Origin: Prescottella defluvii
GTDB taxonomy: Bacteria > Actinomycetota > Actinomycetes > Mycobacteriales > Mycobacteriaceae
Direction: 5' to 3'
DNA length: 64,000 bases
Assembly (NCBI RefSeq): GCF_000738775.1
Contig: NZ_JPOC01000017.1
Location: 26,483-90,482, forward strand
The translations under genes and the position numbers were made by a program. Shown in pieces: positions 19,329 through 34,241 of the stretch. Position 1 is the first letter of the stretch; each line of letters starts with the position of its first letter. The notes under the pieces were generated by a model that was not told the DNA's origin, searched no databases, and saw only the letters and a list, made by a program, of their open reading frames with translations.

Positions 19329-22124
19329 TCAGCCGCTGTTCCGCAGCGCCGTCGCCAGTCCGTTCATCGTCAGCTGGATGCCGCGCCGGACGGCGTCGGA
19401 GTCGTCGCCGCTGCGGTAGCGGCGCAGCAACTCCACCTGCAGGTGGTTGAGCGGCTCGAGGTACGGGAACCGGTTGTGCACGGACCGGTCGAGGGCCGGG
19501 TTGTCCCACAACAGGTTCTCGTGGCCGGTGATGGCCCGGTACATGGCAATCGTGCGCTCGTGTTCGGCAACGATCTTGCCGAACACCTCCTCACGCAATG
19601 CCTCCTCGGGCACCAGCTCCGCGTACCGCGCCGCCAGGCCCATGTCGGACTTGGACATCACCTGCGCCATGTTCGACAGCACCGTCCGGAAGAACGGCCA
19701 CCGCTCGTACAGGCCGGTCAGCGTCGCGAGCCGGTCCGGGTCACCGCCCACCCACTGCTCGAACGCCGTTCCGGTGCCGTACCAGCCGGGCAGCATCACC
19801 CGCGACTGACTCCACGACAGGACCCACGGGATCGCCCGAAGATCGGAGATCGACTGCGTCGGCTTGCGGGACGCCGGACGGCTGCCGATGTTGAGGGCGC
19901 CGATCTCGGCGACCGGCGTCGACGCCTTGAAGTACTCGACGAATCCCGGGGTGTCGTGCACCAGGTCCGCATAGGCCACCCGTGCGAGTTCGGCCAGTTC
20001 GTCGAGGATCTCGTAGGCGGGCACCGCATCGGCGCCGAGCCCCTCGACGTCGAGCAGGGTCGACTCGAGGGTGGCCGCGACCAGTGCCTCGAGATTGCGG
20101 CGCGCGAGCCGTGGCTCGGCGTACTTCGCTGCGATCACCTCGCCCTGTTCGGTGATCCGCAGCGACCCCTGCACCGCGCCCGGCGGCTGCGCGAGGATCG
20201 CGTCGTAGCTGGGGCCACCACCGCGGCCCACCGTGCCGCCGCGACCGTGGAAGAGCCGCAACCGGATTCCCGTCTTCCGCGCGGCCTGCACCAACTCGAG
20301 TTCGGCCCGGTACAGCGCCCAGTTCGCGGCGAGGTAGCCACCGTCCTTGTTGGAGTCGGAGTAGCCGAGCATCACCTCCTGGCTGTCACCGCGATTGGCC
20401 ACCAGCGCCCGATAGAGCGGCACGGCCAGCGTCGCGGCGAGCGTGTCGGCACCGTGCCGCAGATCCTCGATCGTCTCGAACAGCGGCACGATCCCCACCG
20501 AGCACGACGGCCCGCCGGCGCCGTCCGGGTCGAACAACCCCACCTCGGCGAGCAGGATCGCGGCTTCGAGCATGTCGCTCACCGAGTCGCACATGCTGAT
20601 GACGAAGTTCGGGACCGCTTCCGGGCCGATGCGTTCGACGGCGTCGGCGGCGGCCCGCAGGATGCCCAGTTCCTTCGTCGTCAGCTCGCTGAACTCGGCG
20701 TTCGGCCCCGACAGCGGCCGTCGGGTCGCGAGTTCCCGGGACAGTAGCGCGACCCGCTCGTCCTCGGGCAGCGATCGGTAGTCCGGGTGCACCCCCGACC
20801 ACGCCAGCAGCTCCGCGACCACCGTCTCGTGGACCTCCGAGTTCTGCCGCATGTCCAGCCCGCACAGGTGGAAGCCGAAGACCTCCACCGAGTTCCGCAG
20901 TCGCGCCAGCCGGTCGTCCGCGATGGTGTCGTCGCCGTGCGAGCGCAGGGACACGTCGATGGCCTCGAGGTCGGCCAGCAGTTCGGCGGGGCCACGGTAG
21001 TCCGGCCGGTCGCCGGCGACCGCGTGCACGGCCGGATGCCCGAGAATCCTCGCCGCCGTGGCACTCAGCCGCGCCCGCAGACCGCGGACTGCACGCCGAT
21101 ACGGCTCGTCGGCACGGAACGCCGACTCGTCACCGGATTCATCCGCGAGTCGGTCCAGTTCGGCGGTCACGGTGACCAGCCGAGCCGACATCGACAGTTC
21201 CCGTTCGAGCACCTCGAGCTCCCCGAGGTGGTGTTCGAGCGCGGTCTCGGCGGCACGGTGCGTGGCCCGAGCGACGACTTCGGCAGTGACGAAAGGATTT
21301 CCGTCCCGATCGCCGCCGATCCACGACCCCGGCCGCAGCATCGGCTCCGCGAGCACGGCCGAGCCGGGCCACCTCGCCCGCAGCCCCTGACGGAGATCCG
21401 CGTTGATCTGCGGGACCACCTCGAACAGCGAGGCGTCGTAGTAGCGCAGGCCCACCTCGATCTCGTCCTGGATCCGCAAGCGGGACAGACGGATCAGCGC
21501 GGTCTGCCACAGCGTGAGGATCTGGCGTCGCAGACGGCTCTCGATCGCGGCCGACTCGCTCGGGTCCCCCGACACCAACTCCCGCATCCGCATCAGTTCC
21601 ATGATGCGATTCTGGGTCTCGAAGATCGTCCGTCGACGAGTCTCGGTGGGGTGCGCGGTGATCACCGGCGCCACCAGGGCACCGACCAACGCGGCACGTG
21701 CCGTCACCGGATCGATGGTCGCCGCATCGAGTTTCGCGTAGGTGGCCGCCAGGCTGCTGTCCTGTGGGGGTTCGCCTGCCCGCGTGTGGATCGCACGACG
21801 TCGCTCGCGGTGGATGTCCTCGGCGACATTCGCGAGCAACGCGAAATGACTGAAGGCGCGGATCACCGGTATGGCGTCTGCGGTGTCGATCCGCCCGAAC
21901 ATCTCGGCGAGGTCCGCACGGTCGATCTCCGAACGCCGGACCCGGAAGGACTCCACCCTCGCCCGCTCGACCAGCGTGAAGATGTCGTCGCCGGCCTGTT
22001 CCCGAACGATCTCGCCCAGGATGCCGCCGAGCAGGCGGATGTCCTCGCGGAGAGGTTCGGTGGCCGCCCGCGAGGCGGACTGCGCAGAGGAACGAGCTGC
22101 CGACGAATCTGGGATCCCGGTCAT
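19329..22124 (-). CDS. ppc: Phosphoenolpyruvate carboxylase
   Basis: A 931-aa enzyme of normal length that carboxylates PEP to oxaloacetate to refill the TCA cycle. Catalytic landmarks are [11 protein letters not shown] (His158), the motif [14 protein letters not shown] and [16 protein letters not shown]. Two adjacent starts exist (GTG 22127, ATG 22124); I use the ATG. The gene stands alone and is convergent with the AIM24 operon. Confidence 0.95.
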   Translation of the reverse strand: MTGIPDSSAARSSAQSASRAATEPLREDIRLLGGILGEIVREQAGDDIFTLVERARVESFRVRRSEIDRADLAEMFGRIDTADAIPVIRAFSHFALLANVAEDIHRERRRAIHTRAGEPPQDSSLAATYAKLDAATIDPVTARAALVGALVAPVITAHPTETRRRTIFETQNRIMELMRMRELVSGDPSESAAIESRLRRQILTLWQTALIRLSRLRIQDEIEVGLRYYDASLFEVVPQINADLRQGLRARWPGSAVLAEPMLRPGSWIGGDRDGNPFVTAEVVARATHRAAETALEHHLGELEVLERELSMSARLVTVTAELDRLADESGDESAFRADEPYRRAVRGLRARLSATAARILGHPAVHAVAGDRPDYRGPAELLADLEAIDVSLRSHGDDTIADDRLARLRNSVEVFGFHLCGLDMRQNSEVHETVVAELLAWSGVHPDYRSLPEDERVALLSRELATRRPLSGPNAEFSELTTKELGILRAAADAVERIGPEAVPNFVISMCDSVSDMLEAAILLAEVGLFDPDGAGGPSCSVGIVPLFETIEDLRHGADTLAATLAVPLYRALVANRGDSQEVMLGYSDSNKDGGYLAANWALYRAELELVQAARKTGIRLRLFHGRGGTVGRGGGPSYDAILAQPPGAVQGSLRITEQGEVIAAKYAEPRLARRNLEALVAATLESTLLDVEGLGADAVPAYEILDELAELARVAYADLVHDTPGFVEYFKASTPVAEIGALNIGSRPASRKPTQSISDLRAIPWVLSWSQSRVMLPGWYGTGTAFEQWVGGDPDRLATLTGLYERWPFFRTVLSNMAQVMSKSDMGLAARYAELVPEEALREEVFGKIVAEHERTIAMYRAITGHENLLWDNPALDRSVHNRFPYLEPLNHLQVELLRRYRSGDDSDAVRRGIQLTMNGLATALRNSG

Positions 22125-22176
22125 CACCCGATTATCGGCCGACGACCGGTCACCCGCACGACAACGGGGGTGGGCG

Positions 22177-22298
22177 TCAGCCCTTCCAGATCACCTTCGA
22201 CGGCGTGAGCCGGACGATGACCCGAGGCGTGTCGGGTGTGTGGATCAACGCCGCGGCAGCATCGGGGATGGACGTGGAGGCGTTGTACCCGGCCGTCG
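22177..22298 (-). pseudogene. Possible decayed 3' gene remnant downstream of secG
   Basis: The frame directly after secG, ending in TGA at 22179-22177, reads like real protein (TTAGYNAS, then [17 protein letters not shown]) but has no start codon or ribosome binding site of its own; it opens inside secG in another frame. It could be the tail of a lost gene, for example after a deletion. I cannot assign a family with confidence. It may also be chance coding character. Confidence 0.25.
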
Positions 22299-22532
22299 TC
22301 AGCCGAACTTGATCTCGAGCCCGATGCCGACGATCGCGATCAGCCAGATCGCCGCGGTGAACACCGTCAGGCGGTCGAGGTTCTTCTCGACGACGCTCGA
22401 GCCGGCGAGGCTGGACTGGACACCGCCACCGAAGAGGCTGGACAGGCCGCCGCCCTTGGCGCGGTGCAGCAGGATGAGCAGGATCAGCAGCAGGCTGGTG
22501 ATCACCAGCAAGATGTCGAGGAACAATGCCAT
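22299..22532 (-). CDS. secG: SecG, preprotein translocase subunit
   Basis: A 77-aa protein with two membrane helices, LDILLVITSLLLILLILLHR and VFTAAIWLIAIVGIGLEI, joined by a Gly/Ser-rich loop with the family text KGGGLSSLFGGG. It is the accessory subunit of the SecYEG channel. It lies 344 bp downstream of tpiA on the same strand, behind a strong hairpin, so it needs its own promoter. Position equals Rv1440. Confidence 0.93.
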   Translation of the reverse strand: MALFLDILLVITSLLLILLILLHRAKGGGLSSLFGGGVQSSLAGSSVVEKNLDRLTVFTAAIWLIAIVGIGLEIKFG

Positions 22533-22649
22533 TTCGGTATTAGCTGCCCTTCACGCACGACGATTTCGGCCACTAGCGCGCCCAGCTTACCTGTTACCCG
22601 GGCAACCGGGCGCGAACCGGCCCACCCTCGCGCCGCCACCCCACCGCAC

Positions 22650-22778
22650 ATGAGTGACCACCTGCTCACCGACGAGCACACAGCCGAGACGTACGGGACC
22701 GTCCAGAACCATCTGCGAACCGGTCTCGACCTGTCGCCGGAGACCATCGGCAAGATCGCCGTCGAGCTGCTCGGCTGA
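22650..22778 (+). CDS. Possible 42-aa small protein
   Basis: A short plus-strand frame beginning MSDHLLTDEHTAETYG and ending KIAVELLG. Composition is protein-like and acidic rather than the Arg/Ala/Pro bias of random frames here. No ribosome binding site is visible, so it may be a remnant or chance. It lies in the 343-bp interval between secG and tpiA, which otherwise holds only the secG upstream region and a hairpin. Confidence 0.3.
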   Translation: MSDHLLTDEHTAETYGTVQNHLRTGLDLSPETIGKIAVELLG

Positions 22779-22795
22779 AACAGCCCCGCGAACGA

Positions 22796-22832
22796 CGCTG
22801 GGCGCGTGACCGATTCGGTCACGCGCCCAGCG
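22796..22832. terminator. Perfect hairpin terminator downstream of the gap-pgk-tpiA operon
   Basis: A perfect 16-bp stem with a 5-base loop (arms 22796-22811 and 22817-22832), 44 bases beyond the tpiA stop codon. It should end transcription of the glycolytic operon and also of the small plus-strand frame. Confidence 0.8.
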
Positions 22833-22875
22833 CTGTCTTCGATCGTCACCGCATCACGGCGACGACATCAGCCGC

Positions 22876-23661
22876 TTACGGCAGCGGTCCGCCGGCCGCG
22901 ATGGCCGACAGCGTCGCGAACTCGTCCGCCTTGAGCGATGCTCCGCCGACCAGTCCACCGTCGACGTCGGGCTGAGCGATGAGCTCGCCGACGTTCTTGG
23001 CGTTCACCGATCCGCCGTAGAGCACCCGCACGGCCTGCGCGACCTCGGGCGAGGCCAGCTCGGCGAGCGTGTCACGCACCGCCTTGCAGACTTCCTGCGC
23101 GTCGGCGGCCGAGGCCACCTTGCCGGTGCCGATGGCCCACACGGGCTCGTACGCGACGACGATCTTGGAGATCTCGTCGGCCGACAGACCCGCGAGCGAC
23201 GCCTTCAGCTGCGCGACGTTGTACGCCACGTGCTCGCCGGCCTCGCGGATGTTCAGGCCCTCACCGATGCAGACGATCGGGGTGATCCCCGATCCCAGCG
23301 CCGCCTTGGTCTTGGCCAGCACCGTCTCGTCGGACTCGCCGTGCAGCGTGCGCCGCTCGGAGTGACCGACGACGACGAACGTGCAGCCCAGCTTGGCGAG
23401 CATCGAACCGCTGATCTCGCCGGTGTACGCACCCGACTCGTGGGCGGAGACGTCCTGCGCACCGTAGGTGAGCAGGAGCTTGTCGCCCTCGACCAGCGTC
23501 TGCACGCTGCGGATGTCGGTGAACGGCGGGATCACCGTCACGTCGACCTTCTCGAAGTACTTCGACGGCAGCGAGAAAGCGATCTTCTGCACCAGAGCGA
23601 TGGCCTCGAGGTGATTGAGGTTCATCTTCCAGTTGCCGGCGATCAAAGGCTTACGTGCCAT
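22876..23661 (-). CDS. tpiA: Triosephosphate isomerase
   Basis: A 261-aa TIM-barrel enzyme interconverting dihydroxyacetone phosphate and glyceraldehyde 3-phosphate. Catalytic residues are visible: Lys12 in GNWKMN, His100 in VVGHSERR and Glu172 in [10 protein letters not shown]. Last gene of the gap-pgk-tpiA operon; its ATG is 3 bases after the pgk stop. Confidence 0.96.
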   Translation of the reverse strand: MARKPLIAGNWKMNLNHLEAIALVQKIAFSLPSKYFEKVDVTVIPPFTDIRSVQTLVEGDKLLLTYGAQDVSAHESGAYTGEISGSMLAKLGCTFVVVGHSERRTLHGESDETVLAKTKAALGSGITPIVCIGEGLNIREAGEHVAYNVAQLKASLAGLSADEISKIVVAYEPVWAIGTGKVASAADAQEVCKAVRDTLAELASPEVAQAVRVLYGGSVNAKNVGELIAQPDVDGGLVGGASLKADEFATLSAIAAGGPLP

Positions 23662-23664
23662 GTC

Positions 23665-24876
23665 TCAGTCCTCCAGCGCCGCGATGCCGGGAAGCGTCTT
23701 GCCCTCGAGGTACTCGAGGGAGGCGCCGCCGCCGGTCGAGATGTGCGAGAAGCCGTCCTCGGGCAGACCGAGCTGACGCACGGCCGCCGCGGAGTCGCCG
23801 CCGCCGACGACGCTGAACGCGCCCTTGCCGGTGGCCTCGACGATCGCCTCGGCGACACCCTTGGTGCCGGCCGCGAACTTCGCGAACTCGAACACGCCCA
23901 TCGGGCCGTTCCAGAACACCGTCTTGGCACCCGAGAGGATCGCGGCGAAGCGCTCCACCGACTGCGGTCCGATGTCCAGGCCCATCCAGCCGTCCGGGAT
24001 CTCCATCACGGAGACCGTCTTCGACTCGGCGTCCGCCGAGAACGAGTCGGCGATCACCACGTCCTGCGGGATGTGGATGACGTCCGCGTACCGCTCGAGC
24101 AGGTCCTTGCAGGTGCCGATCATCTCTTCCTGGCACAGCGAGTTGCCGACCGAGATGCCCTGTGCGGCAAGGAAGGTGTAGTACATGCCGCCACCGATGA
24201 CGAGGGTGTCGACCTTGGGGGCCAACGCCTCGATCACGGCGAGCTTGTCCGAGACCTTCGAGCCACCGAGCACGACCGCGTACGGGCGCTCGGAGTCCTG
24301 CGTCAGCTTCTGCAGGACCTCGACCTCGGCAGCGACCAGGTTGCCCGCGTAGTGCGGGAGCAGCTTGGCGATGTCGTAGACCGACGCCTGCTTGCGGTGC
24401 ACGACACCGAAGCCGTCGGAGACGAACGCGCCGTCACCGTCGACCAGGTCGACGAGCGCCTTGGCGAGTGCCTCGCGCTCGGCGTCGTCCTTGCTGGTCT
24501 CGCGGGGATCGAAGCGGATGTTCTCCAGCAGGAGCACATCGCCGTCCGTGAGGCCCTCCGAACGCGCGAGCGCGTCCTGGCCGACGACGTCACCGGCCAG
24601 CTGGACATTGCGGCCCAGCACGTCGCCGAGCTTCGCGGCGACCGGCGCCAGCGACAGCGCCGCGTCGAACTCGCCCTTGGGACGGCCCAGGTGTGCCATC
24701 ACGATGACCTTGGCGCCCGCCTCGGCCAACGCCGAGATGGTCGGCGCGGACGCGACGATGCGGCCCGGGTCGGTGATGGTCCCGTTGTCCAGCGGGACGT
24801 TGAGGTCGGAGCGCACCAGCACGGTACGGCCCTCGACCCCCTCGTCCAGCAGGTCCTTCAGAGTCTTGACTGCCAC
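23665..24876 (-). CDS. pgk: Phosphoglycerate kinase
   Basis: A 403-aa two-domain kinase that makes ATP from 1,3-bisphosphoglycerate. Landmarks are [40 protein letters not shown] and the ATP site GGGDSAAAV. The GTG start gives [10 protein letters not shown], 4 bases after the gap stop. Confidence 0.96.
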   Translation of the reverse strand: MAVKTLKDLLDEGVEGRTVLVRSDLNVPLDNGTITDPGRIVASAPTISALAEAGAKVIVMAHLGRPKGEFDAALSLAPVAAKLGDVLGRNVQLAGDVVGQDALARSEGLTDGDVLLLENIRFDPRETSKDDAEREALAKALVDLVDGDGAFVSDGFGVVHRKQASVYDIAKLLPHYAGNLVAAEVEVLQKLTQDSERPYAVVLGGSKVSDKLAVIEALAPKVDTLVIGGGMYYTFLAAQGISVGNSLCQEEMIGTCKDLLERYADVIHIPQDVVIADSFSADAESKTVSVMEIPDGWMGLDIGPQSVERFAAILSGAKTVFWNGPMGVFEFAKFAAGTKGVAEAIVEATGKGAFSVVGGGDSAAAVRQLGLPEDGFSHISTGGGASLEYLEGKTLPGIAALED

Positions 24877-24880
24877 GGCG

Positions 24881-26014
<1,134 letters not shown>

Positions 26015-26084
26015 CTAGTGCGCGCACCCACAGGCGCGCGCATCTGCCCCGGTCACCGGAACCGGGGTGGTCGTCGACCGAACG

Positions 26085-27068
26085 TCACGCCTCGTCGAGC
26101 AACTCCGCGGTCACCGCCGACTCCGTGTCCGCGACCCCGACCTCCTTGGCCTTCCGATCCGCCATCGACAGCAGTCGCCGGATGCGACCGGCGACGGCGT
26201 CCTTGGTCATCGGCGGGTCCGCGAGCTGACCCAGTTCCTCGAGCGACGCCTGCCGGTGCTTGACCCGCAGCGTGCCCGCCGCCGCGAGGTGGTCGGGGAC
26301 GTCCTCGCCGAGGATCTCGAGCGCACGCTCAACCCGCGCCGCCGCCGCGACGGCCGCGCGCGCGGACCGCCGCAGGTTCGCGTCGTCGAAGTTCGCGAGG
26401 CGGTTCGCGGTGGCGCGCACCTCGCGCCGCATGCGGCGTTCCTCCCACGTGAGCCGGGTGTCCTGCGCGCCCATCCGGGTGAGCAGGGCGCCGATCGCCT
26501 CACCGTCCCGCACCACCACCCGGTCGCTGCCGCGCACCTCGCGGGCCTTCGCGGCGATCCCGAGGCGGCGCGCGGCGCCGACCAGCGCAAGCGCCGCCTC
26601 CGGCCCGGGGCAGCTGATCTCGAGAGCCGACGAGCGCCCCGGCTCGGTGAGCGAACCGTGCGCCAGGAACGCACCACGCCACGCCGCCTCCGCGTCTCCG
26701 ACGCTGCCACCCACCACCTGGGCCGGCAGGCCCCGCACCGGACGCCCCCGCATGTCGAGCAGTCCGGTCCGGCGGGCCAGCGCCTCGCCCTCCTTCGCGA
26801 CCCGCACGACGTAACGGGAACTCTTGCGCAGACCGCTGGCACTCAGGACGTGCACGTCCGAGTGATACCCGTAGAGGTCGAGAATCTCGCCACGCAGACG
26901 GCGGGCGATCGATCCGAGGTCCACCTCGGCCTCCACCACCACCCGGCCACCCACGATGTGCAGCCCGCCGGCGAACCGGAGCAGCGCCGACACCTCCGCC
27001 TTCCGGCAGCTGACCTGAGTCACCGCCAGCCTGCTGAGCTCATCCTTGACCTCGGCTGTCATCGCCAC
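26085..27068 (-). CDS. whiA: WhiA, sporulation/division transcription regulator
   Basis: A 327-aa protein with an N-terminal LAGLIDADG-homing-endonuclease-like domain ([18 protein letters not shown], about residues 31-48) and a C-terminal helix-turn-helix around [20 protein letters not shown]. WhiA controls cell division and development genes in actinobacteria. The start is GTG at 27068, giving [11 protein letters not shown] as in mycobacteria; it overlaps the end of yvcK by 10 bases. Last gene of uvrC-rapZ-yvcK-whiA. Confidence 0.94.
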   Translation of the reverse strand: MAMTAEVKDELSRLAVTQVSCRKAEVSALLRFAGGLHIVGGRVVVEAEVDLGSIARRLRGEILDLYGYHSDVHVLSASGLRKSSRYVVRVAKEGEALARRTGLLDMRGRPVRGLPAQVVGGSVGDAEAAWRGAFLAHGSLTEPGRSSALEISCPGPEAALALVGAARRLGIAAKAREVRGSDRVVVRDGEAIGALLTRMGAQDTRLTWEERRMRREVRATANRLANFDDANLRRSARAAVAAAARVERALEILGEDVPDHLAAAGTLRVKHRQASLEELGQLADPPMTKDAVAGRIRRLLSMADRKAKEVGVADTESAVTAELLDEA

Positions 27069-28120
27069 GTGGCGCTCTCCCTTCCCCCTGCTGTCCGTTC
27101 GGCGGACCGCTCGTCGCCGCACACCTCGACGTGGCGGTAGTCGTCCGCCTGCTGCCCGGTGAGTCGTTCGAGCACCGCCGCGAGCTTGCCCGCATGATGC
27201 TTGTGGGTTCCGTCTTCGGCGACGTCCGCGTAGACGACCTCCGCACCGAGTTGCACCGCAGCCCGGCACAGGTGGTCTCGTTCCCGCCCGGCCGGTACCG
27301 ACGCCGAGTCGACGACCACGTGGTCGACCCTGAACTCGGGCGCGTGCTGGCACAGTACGTGCAGATGGCGCTCCGCGGAGAATCCTGCGGTCTCGCCGGG
27401 TTCGGGCGCGAGGTTGAGGATCAGCACCTTCCGCGCCGACGAACGCATCAGACCGTCGAGCAGGTCCGGCACGAGAACGTGAGGAATCACACTCGAGAAC
27501 CACGAACCGGGGCCGAGCACGGCGACATCGGCGCTCTCGATCGCGGCCAGCGCGTCCGGGCAGGCCGGCGGGCCCGCCGGCCGCAACCGCACGCGGCGCA
27601 CCTTCCCCGGCGTGGTCGCGACCGCGACCTGCCCGCGAATGCACCGGCTGACCCGCGGGTCGGACTCCAACCCGACGACGTCCGCCTCGATCTCCAACGC
27701 CACCGGCGACATCGGCAGCACCCGGCCCTCGATGTCGAGCAGTCGGGCAACGGTGTCGAGGGCCGCGACGGTGTCCCCGAGCACCTCGGTGAGACCGGCG
27801 ATGATCAGGTTCCCGACCGAGTGGCCGGCGAGGGCACCCGTGCCGCCGAAACGGTGCTGGACGGTCTCCGTCCACGTCTGGACCTGCGGTTCCCGCGACG
27901 CGAGCGCGGCCAGCGCCATGCGCAGATCGCCGGGGGGGATGACACCCAGTTCACTGCGCAGGCGTCCGGAGGAGCCTCCGTCGTCGGCAACGGTGACCAC
28001 GGCGGTGACGTCCGCACTCAGTCGCCGGGCGGCGGTGAGGGTGGCGTACAGGCCGTGGCCGCCGCCCAATGCGACGATCCGCGGACTGCGGCCGGTTCCG
28101 GGCGGTCGATCCTCGCTCAT
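27059..28120 (-). CDS. yvcK: YvcK/CuvA gluconeogenesis and cell-envelope factor
   Basis: A 353-aa protein of the CofD-like fold. N-terminal nucleotide-binding text is [19 protein letters not shown], followed by [14 protein letters not shown] and [12 protein letters not shown]. YvcK proteins bind UDP-sugars and affect peptidoglycan synthesis; the mycobacterial form is CuvA. It sits between rapZ (4-base ATGA overlap) and whiA (10-base overlap), the conserved Gram-positive arrangement. Confidence 0.93.
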   Translation of the reverse strand: MSEDRPPGTGRSPRIVALGGGHGLYATLTAARRLSADVTAVVTVADDGGSSGRLRSELGVIPPGDLRMALAALASREPQVQTWTETVQHRFGGTGALAGHSVGNLIIAGLTEVLGDTVAALDTVARLLDIEGRVLPMSPVALEIEADVVGLESDPRVSRCIRGQVAVATTPGKVRRVRLRPAGPPACPDALAAIESADVAVLGPGSWFSSVIPHVLVPDLLDGLMRSSARKVLILNLAPEPGETAGFSAERHLHVLCQHAPEFRVDHVVVDSASVPAGRERDHLCRAAVQLGAEVVYADVAEDGTHKHHAGKLAAVLERLTGQQADDYRHVEVCGDERSAERTAGGRESATWR

Positions 28121-29016
28121 TCGCGCCCCACATCACGGTGCACGACGCGAACGGAGAGACCGTCCTCCTTCTCCAGTCGCGCCGCGAGCGCCTGCGACAT
28201 GGCGACACTGCGGTGTTTGCCGCCGGTGCATCCGACCGCGATGGTCATGTAGCGCTTTCCCTCCCGGCGGTATCCCGCCGTCGTCAGTTCCAGCAGACGC
28301 AGGTAGGTATCGAGATACTCCTGGGCCCCGTCACGGGACAGGACGTAGTCCCGCACCGCCTCTTCCAGTCCGGTGTGCTCGCGCAGTTCGGGAATCCAGT
28401 GCGGATTCGGCAGGAAGCGCACGTCGCACACCAGGTCCGCGTCCATCGGCAGACCGTGCTTGAACCCGAAGGACTGCACCGTCACCTGGATCTCCGCGCT
28501 GGACTCACCACCGAACGCCGACTCGATCTTCTCGCGCAACTCCCGGACCCCGAGCGATGAGGTGTCGACCACCAGATCGGCTGCGGCCCGCATCTGGGCC
28601 AACTTCGCGCGTTCGGCGGCGATCCCCTCCGACAGGGTGCCGTCCTTGCTGTCGCTCTGCAGCGGATGGCTGCGTCGCACGTGCTCGAACCGGCGGATCA
28701 GTACCGCGTCGTTGGCCTCCAGGAACAGCACCCTGATCTGCACGGGCATCGCCTCGAGCGCGGTCACGACCCGGCCCAGGTCGCCGGAGAACGGGCGGCT
28801 GCGCACGTCCATCACGACGGCGAGCCGGCGAATCGGCGGATCGGACTCGACGCCGAGGTCGACCATCCGCGTCACGAGTTCGGGCGGCAGGTTGTCGACG
28901 ACGTACCAGCCGAGGTCCTCGAGGAGCTTCGCCGCCGTGCTCAGGCCCGCACCGGACAGTCCGGTGACGAGCGCAACCTCCATGCCTTGCCCACCAGAAT
29001 CCTGCAGGTCGTTCAC
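28117..29016 (-). CDS. rapZ: RapZ-family nucleotide-binding protein
   Basis: A 299-aa protein with an N-terminal P-loop kinase-like domain and a C-terminal RNA-binding-type domain ([19 protein letters not shown]). In E. coli RapZ is an RNA adaptor controlling glmS; the actinobacterial role is less clear. The P-loop reads GLSGAGLST (residues 19-27): the Walker A lysine is replaced by Leu25. Start is GTG 29016 overlapping the uvrC stop; an ATG at 28983 ([11 protein letters not shown]) is a real alternative and closer to the family start. Confidence 0.92.
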   Translation of the reverse strand: MNDLQDSGGQGMEVALVTGLSGAGLSTAAKLLEDLGWYVVDNLPPELVTRMVDLGVESDPPIRRLAVVMDVRSRPFSGDLGRVVTALEAMPVQIRVLFLEANDAVLIRRFEHVRRSHPLQSDSKDGTLSEGIAAERAKLAQMRAAADLVVDTSSLGVRELREKIESAFGGESSAEIQVTVQSFGFKHGLPMDADLVCDVRFLPNPHWIPELREHTGLEEAVRDYVLSRDGAQEYLDTYLRLLELTTAGYRREGKRYMTIAVGCTGGKHRSVAMSQALAARLEKEDGLSVRVVHRDVGRE

Positions 29017-31241
29017 GCTGGGGTGTGTCCTGTTCGTCTCGAAGCACCGATGTCCGTGACATCATCCCCCACGACGGGGCCGACCGCAGTGACATCCGAT
29101 CCGGCCTCGCCCGGTCCGGGGGCGGGATCGGCTGCGGGATCGGACGCCGCCAGCGCCGCCAGAACCGCTCGCGCGGTGGTCGGGCCGACACCCGGAACCG
29201 CGGTGATCTCGTCGACGGTCGCGTTCCGCAACCGGGCCACGGACCCGAAATGCGTGACGAGCGCGGTCCGGCGGGTCTCCCCCAGTCCCCGCACCGAGTC
29301 CAGCGCCGACGCCGTCATCCGCCGCGACCGCTTGCTGCGGTGGAACGTGATCGCGAAACGGTGCGCCTCGTCACGCACCCGCTGCAGCAGGTACAGCGAT
29401 TCACTGGTCCGGGGCAGGATCACCGGATCCGCCTCCCCCGGCACCCACACCTCCTCGAGGCGCTTCGCGAGTCCGATCACCGCGACATCGGTGATGCCGA
29501 GTTCGTCGAGGACCTCCGCGGCTGCCGCGACCTGCGGGGCACCACCGTCCACGACGTACAGATTGGGTGGATAGGCGAACCGGCGTGGCCGACCCGTCTG
29601 CGGGTCCAGCGCGGCCTCCGGCGCCAGGTCGCCGCCGTCAGCGCCGTCGGCGGCGTCCGGGGCATCAGTACCGCCCGCGCTACCCGAGCCCGCTGCCACG
29701 TCCCGGTTGTGCCGCAGGAACCGCCGCCGGGTCACCTCGGCGATACTGGCCACGTCGTCGGACCGACCGTCGCCGGCCGCCTCCTTGATCGCGTAGTGGC
29801 GGTAGTCGGACTTGCGCGGAAGACCGTCCTCGAACACCACCAACGAGGCGACGACGTCGGTGCCCTGGACGTGACTGATGTCGACGCACTCGATCCGCAG
29901 CGGAGCCGAATCGAGGTCGAGCGCCTCCTGAATACCCTGCAACGCAGCCGATCTCGAGGTGAAGTCGCCCGCACGCTTGAGCTTGTGCTGGGCGAGCGCC
30001 TCCTTCGCGTTGCGTTCGACGGTCTCGGCGAGCGCCTTCTTGTCGCCGCGCTGCGGGACCCGCAACTGCACCGACGAACCACGCAGCGTCGAGAGCCAAC
30101 GCTGGATCTCCTCGGCGCCCCGCGGCAACACCGGGACGAGCACCTCCCGGGGGACGGCATTGGCCGGCCGGTCGGCTTGCGCTCCGCCGTCCAGCGCGGC
30201 CTGCTCGCCGTAGAACTGGGTGAGGAACTGCTCCACCAGGATCGCGTCCTCCGAATCATCAGCAGCGCTGGCAGCGCCCGTAGCGCCGGCAGTGCCGGCA
30301 GTGCCGTCGCTATCGGCGCCGTTCGTCGCATCGAGGGCGACCGCGTCCCGCTCGATCACGTCGCCGGCCTTCTCGACCACCCAGCCGCGCTGACCCCGGA
30401 CCCGGCCACCGCGGACGTGGAACACCTGCACCGCGACCTCGAGGTCGTCGGAGGCGAACGCCACCAGATCGGCGTCGGTGCCGTCCCCGAGGACGACGGC
30501 CTGCTTCTCGAGGGCCTTCTTCAACGCACCGATGTCGTCGCGGAGCCGGGCGGCGGTCTCGAAGTCCAACTCCTCCGCCGCGTCCTGCATCCGGATCTCG
30601 AGCTGGCGGACGAGCCGATCGGTCCGCCCGGACAGGAAGTCGCAGAAGTCCTCCACGATCTCCCGATGCTCCGCGGCACTGACCCGGCCGACGCACGGCG
30701 CCGAACACTTGTCGATGTAGCCGAGCAGGCACGGCCGGCCGATCTGTTCGTGCCGCTTGAACACTCCGGCCGAGCAGGTCCTCGCCGGGAACACCCGCAA
30801 CAGCAGATCCAGCGTCTCGCGGATGGCCCAGGCGTGCGCGTACGGACCGAAGTAGCGCACTCCCTTGCGACGCGGTCCGCGGTAGACGAACAGCCGCGGG
30901 AACTCCTCGTTCAACGTCACCGCTAGGACCGGGTACGTCTTGTCGTCGCGGTAGCGGACGTTGAACCGGGGATCGAACTCCTTGATCCAGTTGTACTCGA
31001 GCTGGAGAGCCTCCACCTCGGTACTGACGACCGTCCACTCGACGCTGCCCGCGGTGGTGACCATCTGCCGCGTCCGCGGATGCAGCGACGAGACGTCCGC
31101 GAAGTACGAGCTCAGCCGCGACCGTAGGCTCTTGGCCTTGCCGACATAGATGACCCGGCCGTGCGGATCGCGGAACTTGTAGACGCCCGGCGCCACCGGG
31201 ATGGTTCCCGGGGCGGGGCGATACGTCGAGGGATCAGGCAC
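29013..31241 (-). CDS. uvrC: UvrC, excinuclease ABC subunit C
   Basis: A 742-aa nucleotide excision repair endonuclease. The N-terminal GIY-YIG domain is [20 protein letters not shown]; a Cys cluster ([22 protein letters not shown]) follows, then the UVR domain (about 215-250), the RNase H-like domain ([20 protein letters not shown]) and a C-terminal helix-hairpin-helix ([17 protein letters not shown]). It is longer than most homologues because of two low-complexity Gly/Ala/Asp insertions, at about residues 308-333 and 545-575, plus an acidic C-terminal tail. First of four overlapping genes. Confidence 0.95.
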   Translation of the reverse strand: MPDPSTYRPAPGTIPVAPGVYKFRDPHGRVIYVGKAKSLRSRLSSYFADVSSLHPRTRQMVTTAGSVEWTVVSTEVEALQLEYNWIKEFDPRFNVRYRDDKTYPVLAVTLNEEFPRLFVYRGPRRKGVRYFGPYAHAWAIRETLDLLLRVFPARTCSAGVFKRHEQIGRPCLLGYIDKCSAPCVGRVSAAEHREIVEDFCDFLSGRTDRLVRQLEIRMQDAAEELDFETAARLRDDIGALKKALEKQAVVLGDGTDADLVAFASDDLEVAVQVFHVRGGRVRGQRGWVVEKAGDVIERDAVALDATNGADSDGTAGTAGATGAASAADDSEDAILVEQFLTQFYGEQAALDGGAQADRPANAVPREVLVPVLPRGAEEIQRWLSTLRGSSVQLRVPQRGDKKALAETVERNAKEALAQHKLKRAGDFTSRSAALQGIQEALDLDSAPLRIECVDISHVQGTDVVASLVVFEDGLPRKSDYRHYAIKEAAGDGRSDDVASIAEVTRRRFLRHNRDVAAGSGSAGGTDAPDAADGADGGDLAPEAALDPQTGRPRRFAYPPNLYVVDGGAPQVAAAAEVLDELGITDVAVIGLAKRLEEVWVPGEADPVILPRTSESLYLLQRVRDEAHRFAITFHRSKRSRRMTASALDSVRGLGETRRTALVTHFGSVARLRNATVDEITAVPGVGPTTARAVLAALAASDPAADPAPGPGEAGSDVTAVGPVVGDDVTDIGASRRTGHTPA

Positions 31242-31273
31242 GAATCAAGGTTAGTCGGCGGTACCGACGGCCC

Positions 31274-33470
<2,197 letters not shown>

Positions 33471-33577
33471 GTGCTTGGGCTCCAAAATCTTGAACTGGTG
33501 TGCTCGAGTATGTCCCGGCGCATCGCTTCAGATGCACCTCAACAGTACGACCTCGCGATACGAGGTCGTTATTCCGG

Positions 33578-34189
33578 CTATCGGCCGGCCGCGGTGTGCA
33601 GTCGTTCGACGTACTTGGCGATGACGTCGACCTCCAGGTTGACCGGTGTGCCGGGTTCCGCCGCTCCGAGCGTGGTCAGGCCGAGGGTGGTCGGGATCAG
33701 CGAGATCTCGAAGTACTCGTCTCCCGGCTCGCCACCGAGCGCCGACACCGTCAGCGAGACGCCGTCGACCGTGATCGAGCCCTTCTCGACCACGTACCGC
33801 GAGATGGCCGACGGCAGCGAGATCCGCACGATCGTCCAGTGCTCGGACGGAGTCCGGGAGATGACCGCGCCGGTACCGTCGACATGGCCCTGGACGATGT
33901 GCCCGCCCAGGCGGCTGTTGACCGCCGCGGCACGTTCCAGGTTGACGCGACTGCCCACCGCAAGGGCGCCGAGGCTCGACCGCACCAGGGTCTCGCGCAT
34001 GACATCGGCGGTGAAGGCCTCGCCGTCGAGTACGTCGACGACGGTCAGGCAGACGCCGTTGACCGCGATCGAGTCGCCGTGTCCCGCGTCCGAGGTGACC
34101 AGTGGTCCCTTCACGGTGAAGCGGGCCGCGTCGGCCAGGTCCTCCTTGGCGACGATCTCGCCGAGTTCCTCGACGATTCCGGTGAACAT
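33578..34189 (-). CDS. ribE: Riboflavin synthase alpha chain
   Basis: A 203-aa protein with two lumazine-binding repeats. The first begins MFTGIVEELG and contains the conserved SIAVNGVCLTVV; the second contains GSITVDGVSLTVSAL. It dismutates two lumazine molecules to riboflavin. The ATG at 34189 is the family start; an upstream in-frame ATG would add eight residues. It lies 52 bases after ribD on the same strand. Confidence 0.94.
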   Translation of the reverse strand: MFTGIVEELGEIVAKEDLADAARFTVKGPLVTSDAGHGDSIAVNGVCLTVVDVLDGEAFTADVMRETLVRSSLGALAVGSRVNLERAAAVNSRLGGHIVQGHVDGTGAVISRTPSEHWTIVRISLPSAISRYVVEKGSITVDGVSLTVSALGGEPGDEYFEISLIPTTLGLTTLGAAEPGTPVNLEVDVIAKYVERLHTAAGR

Positions 34190-34241
34190 GTCTTCGCTCA
34201 CTCCTTGGATCAACTATCGATTAACTTCTGAGCCCGATCGA

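Noticed and set aside
33471..33577. Possible FMN riboswitch before ribBA (also checked before ribE and ribD)
   Set aside because: The gaps of 107, 52 and 10 bases show no conserved RFN-type multi-helix pattern and are mostly too short.
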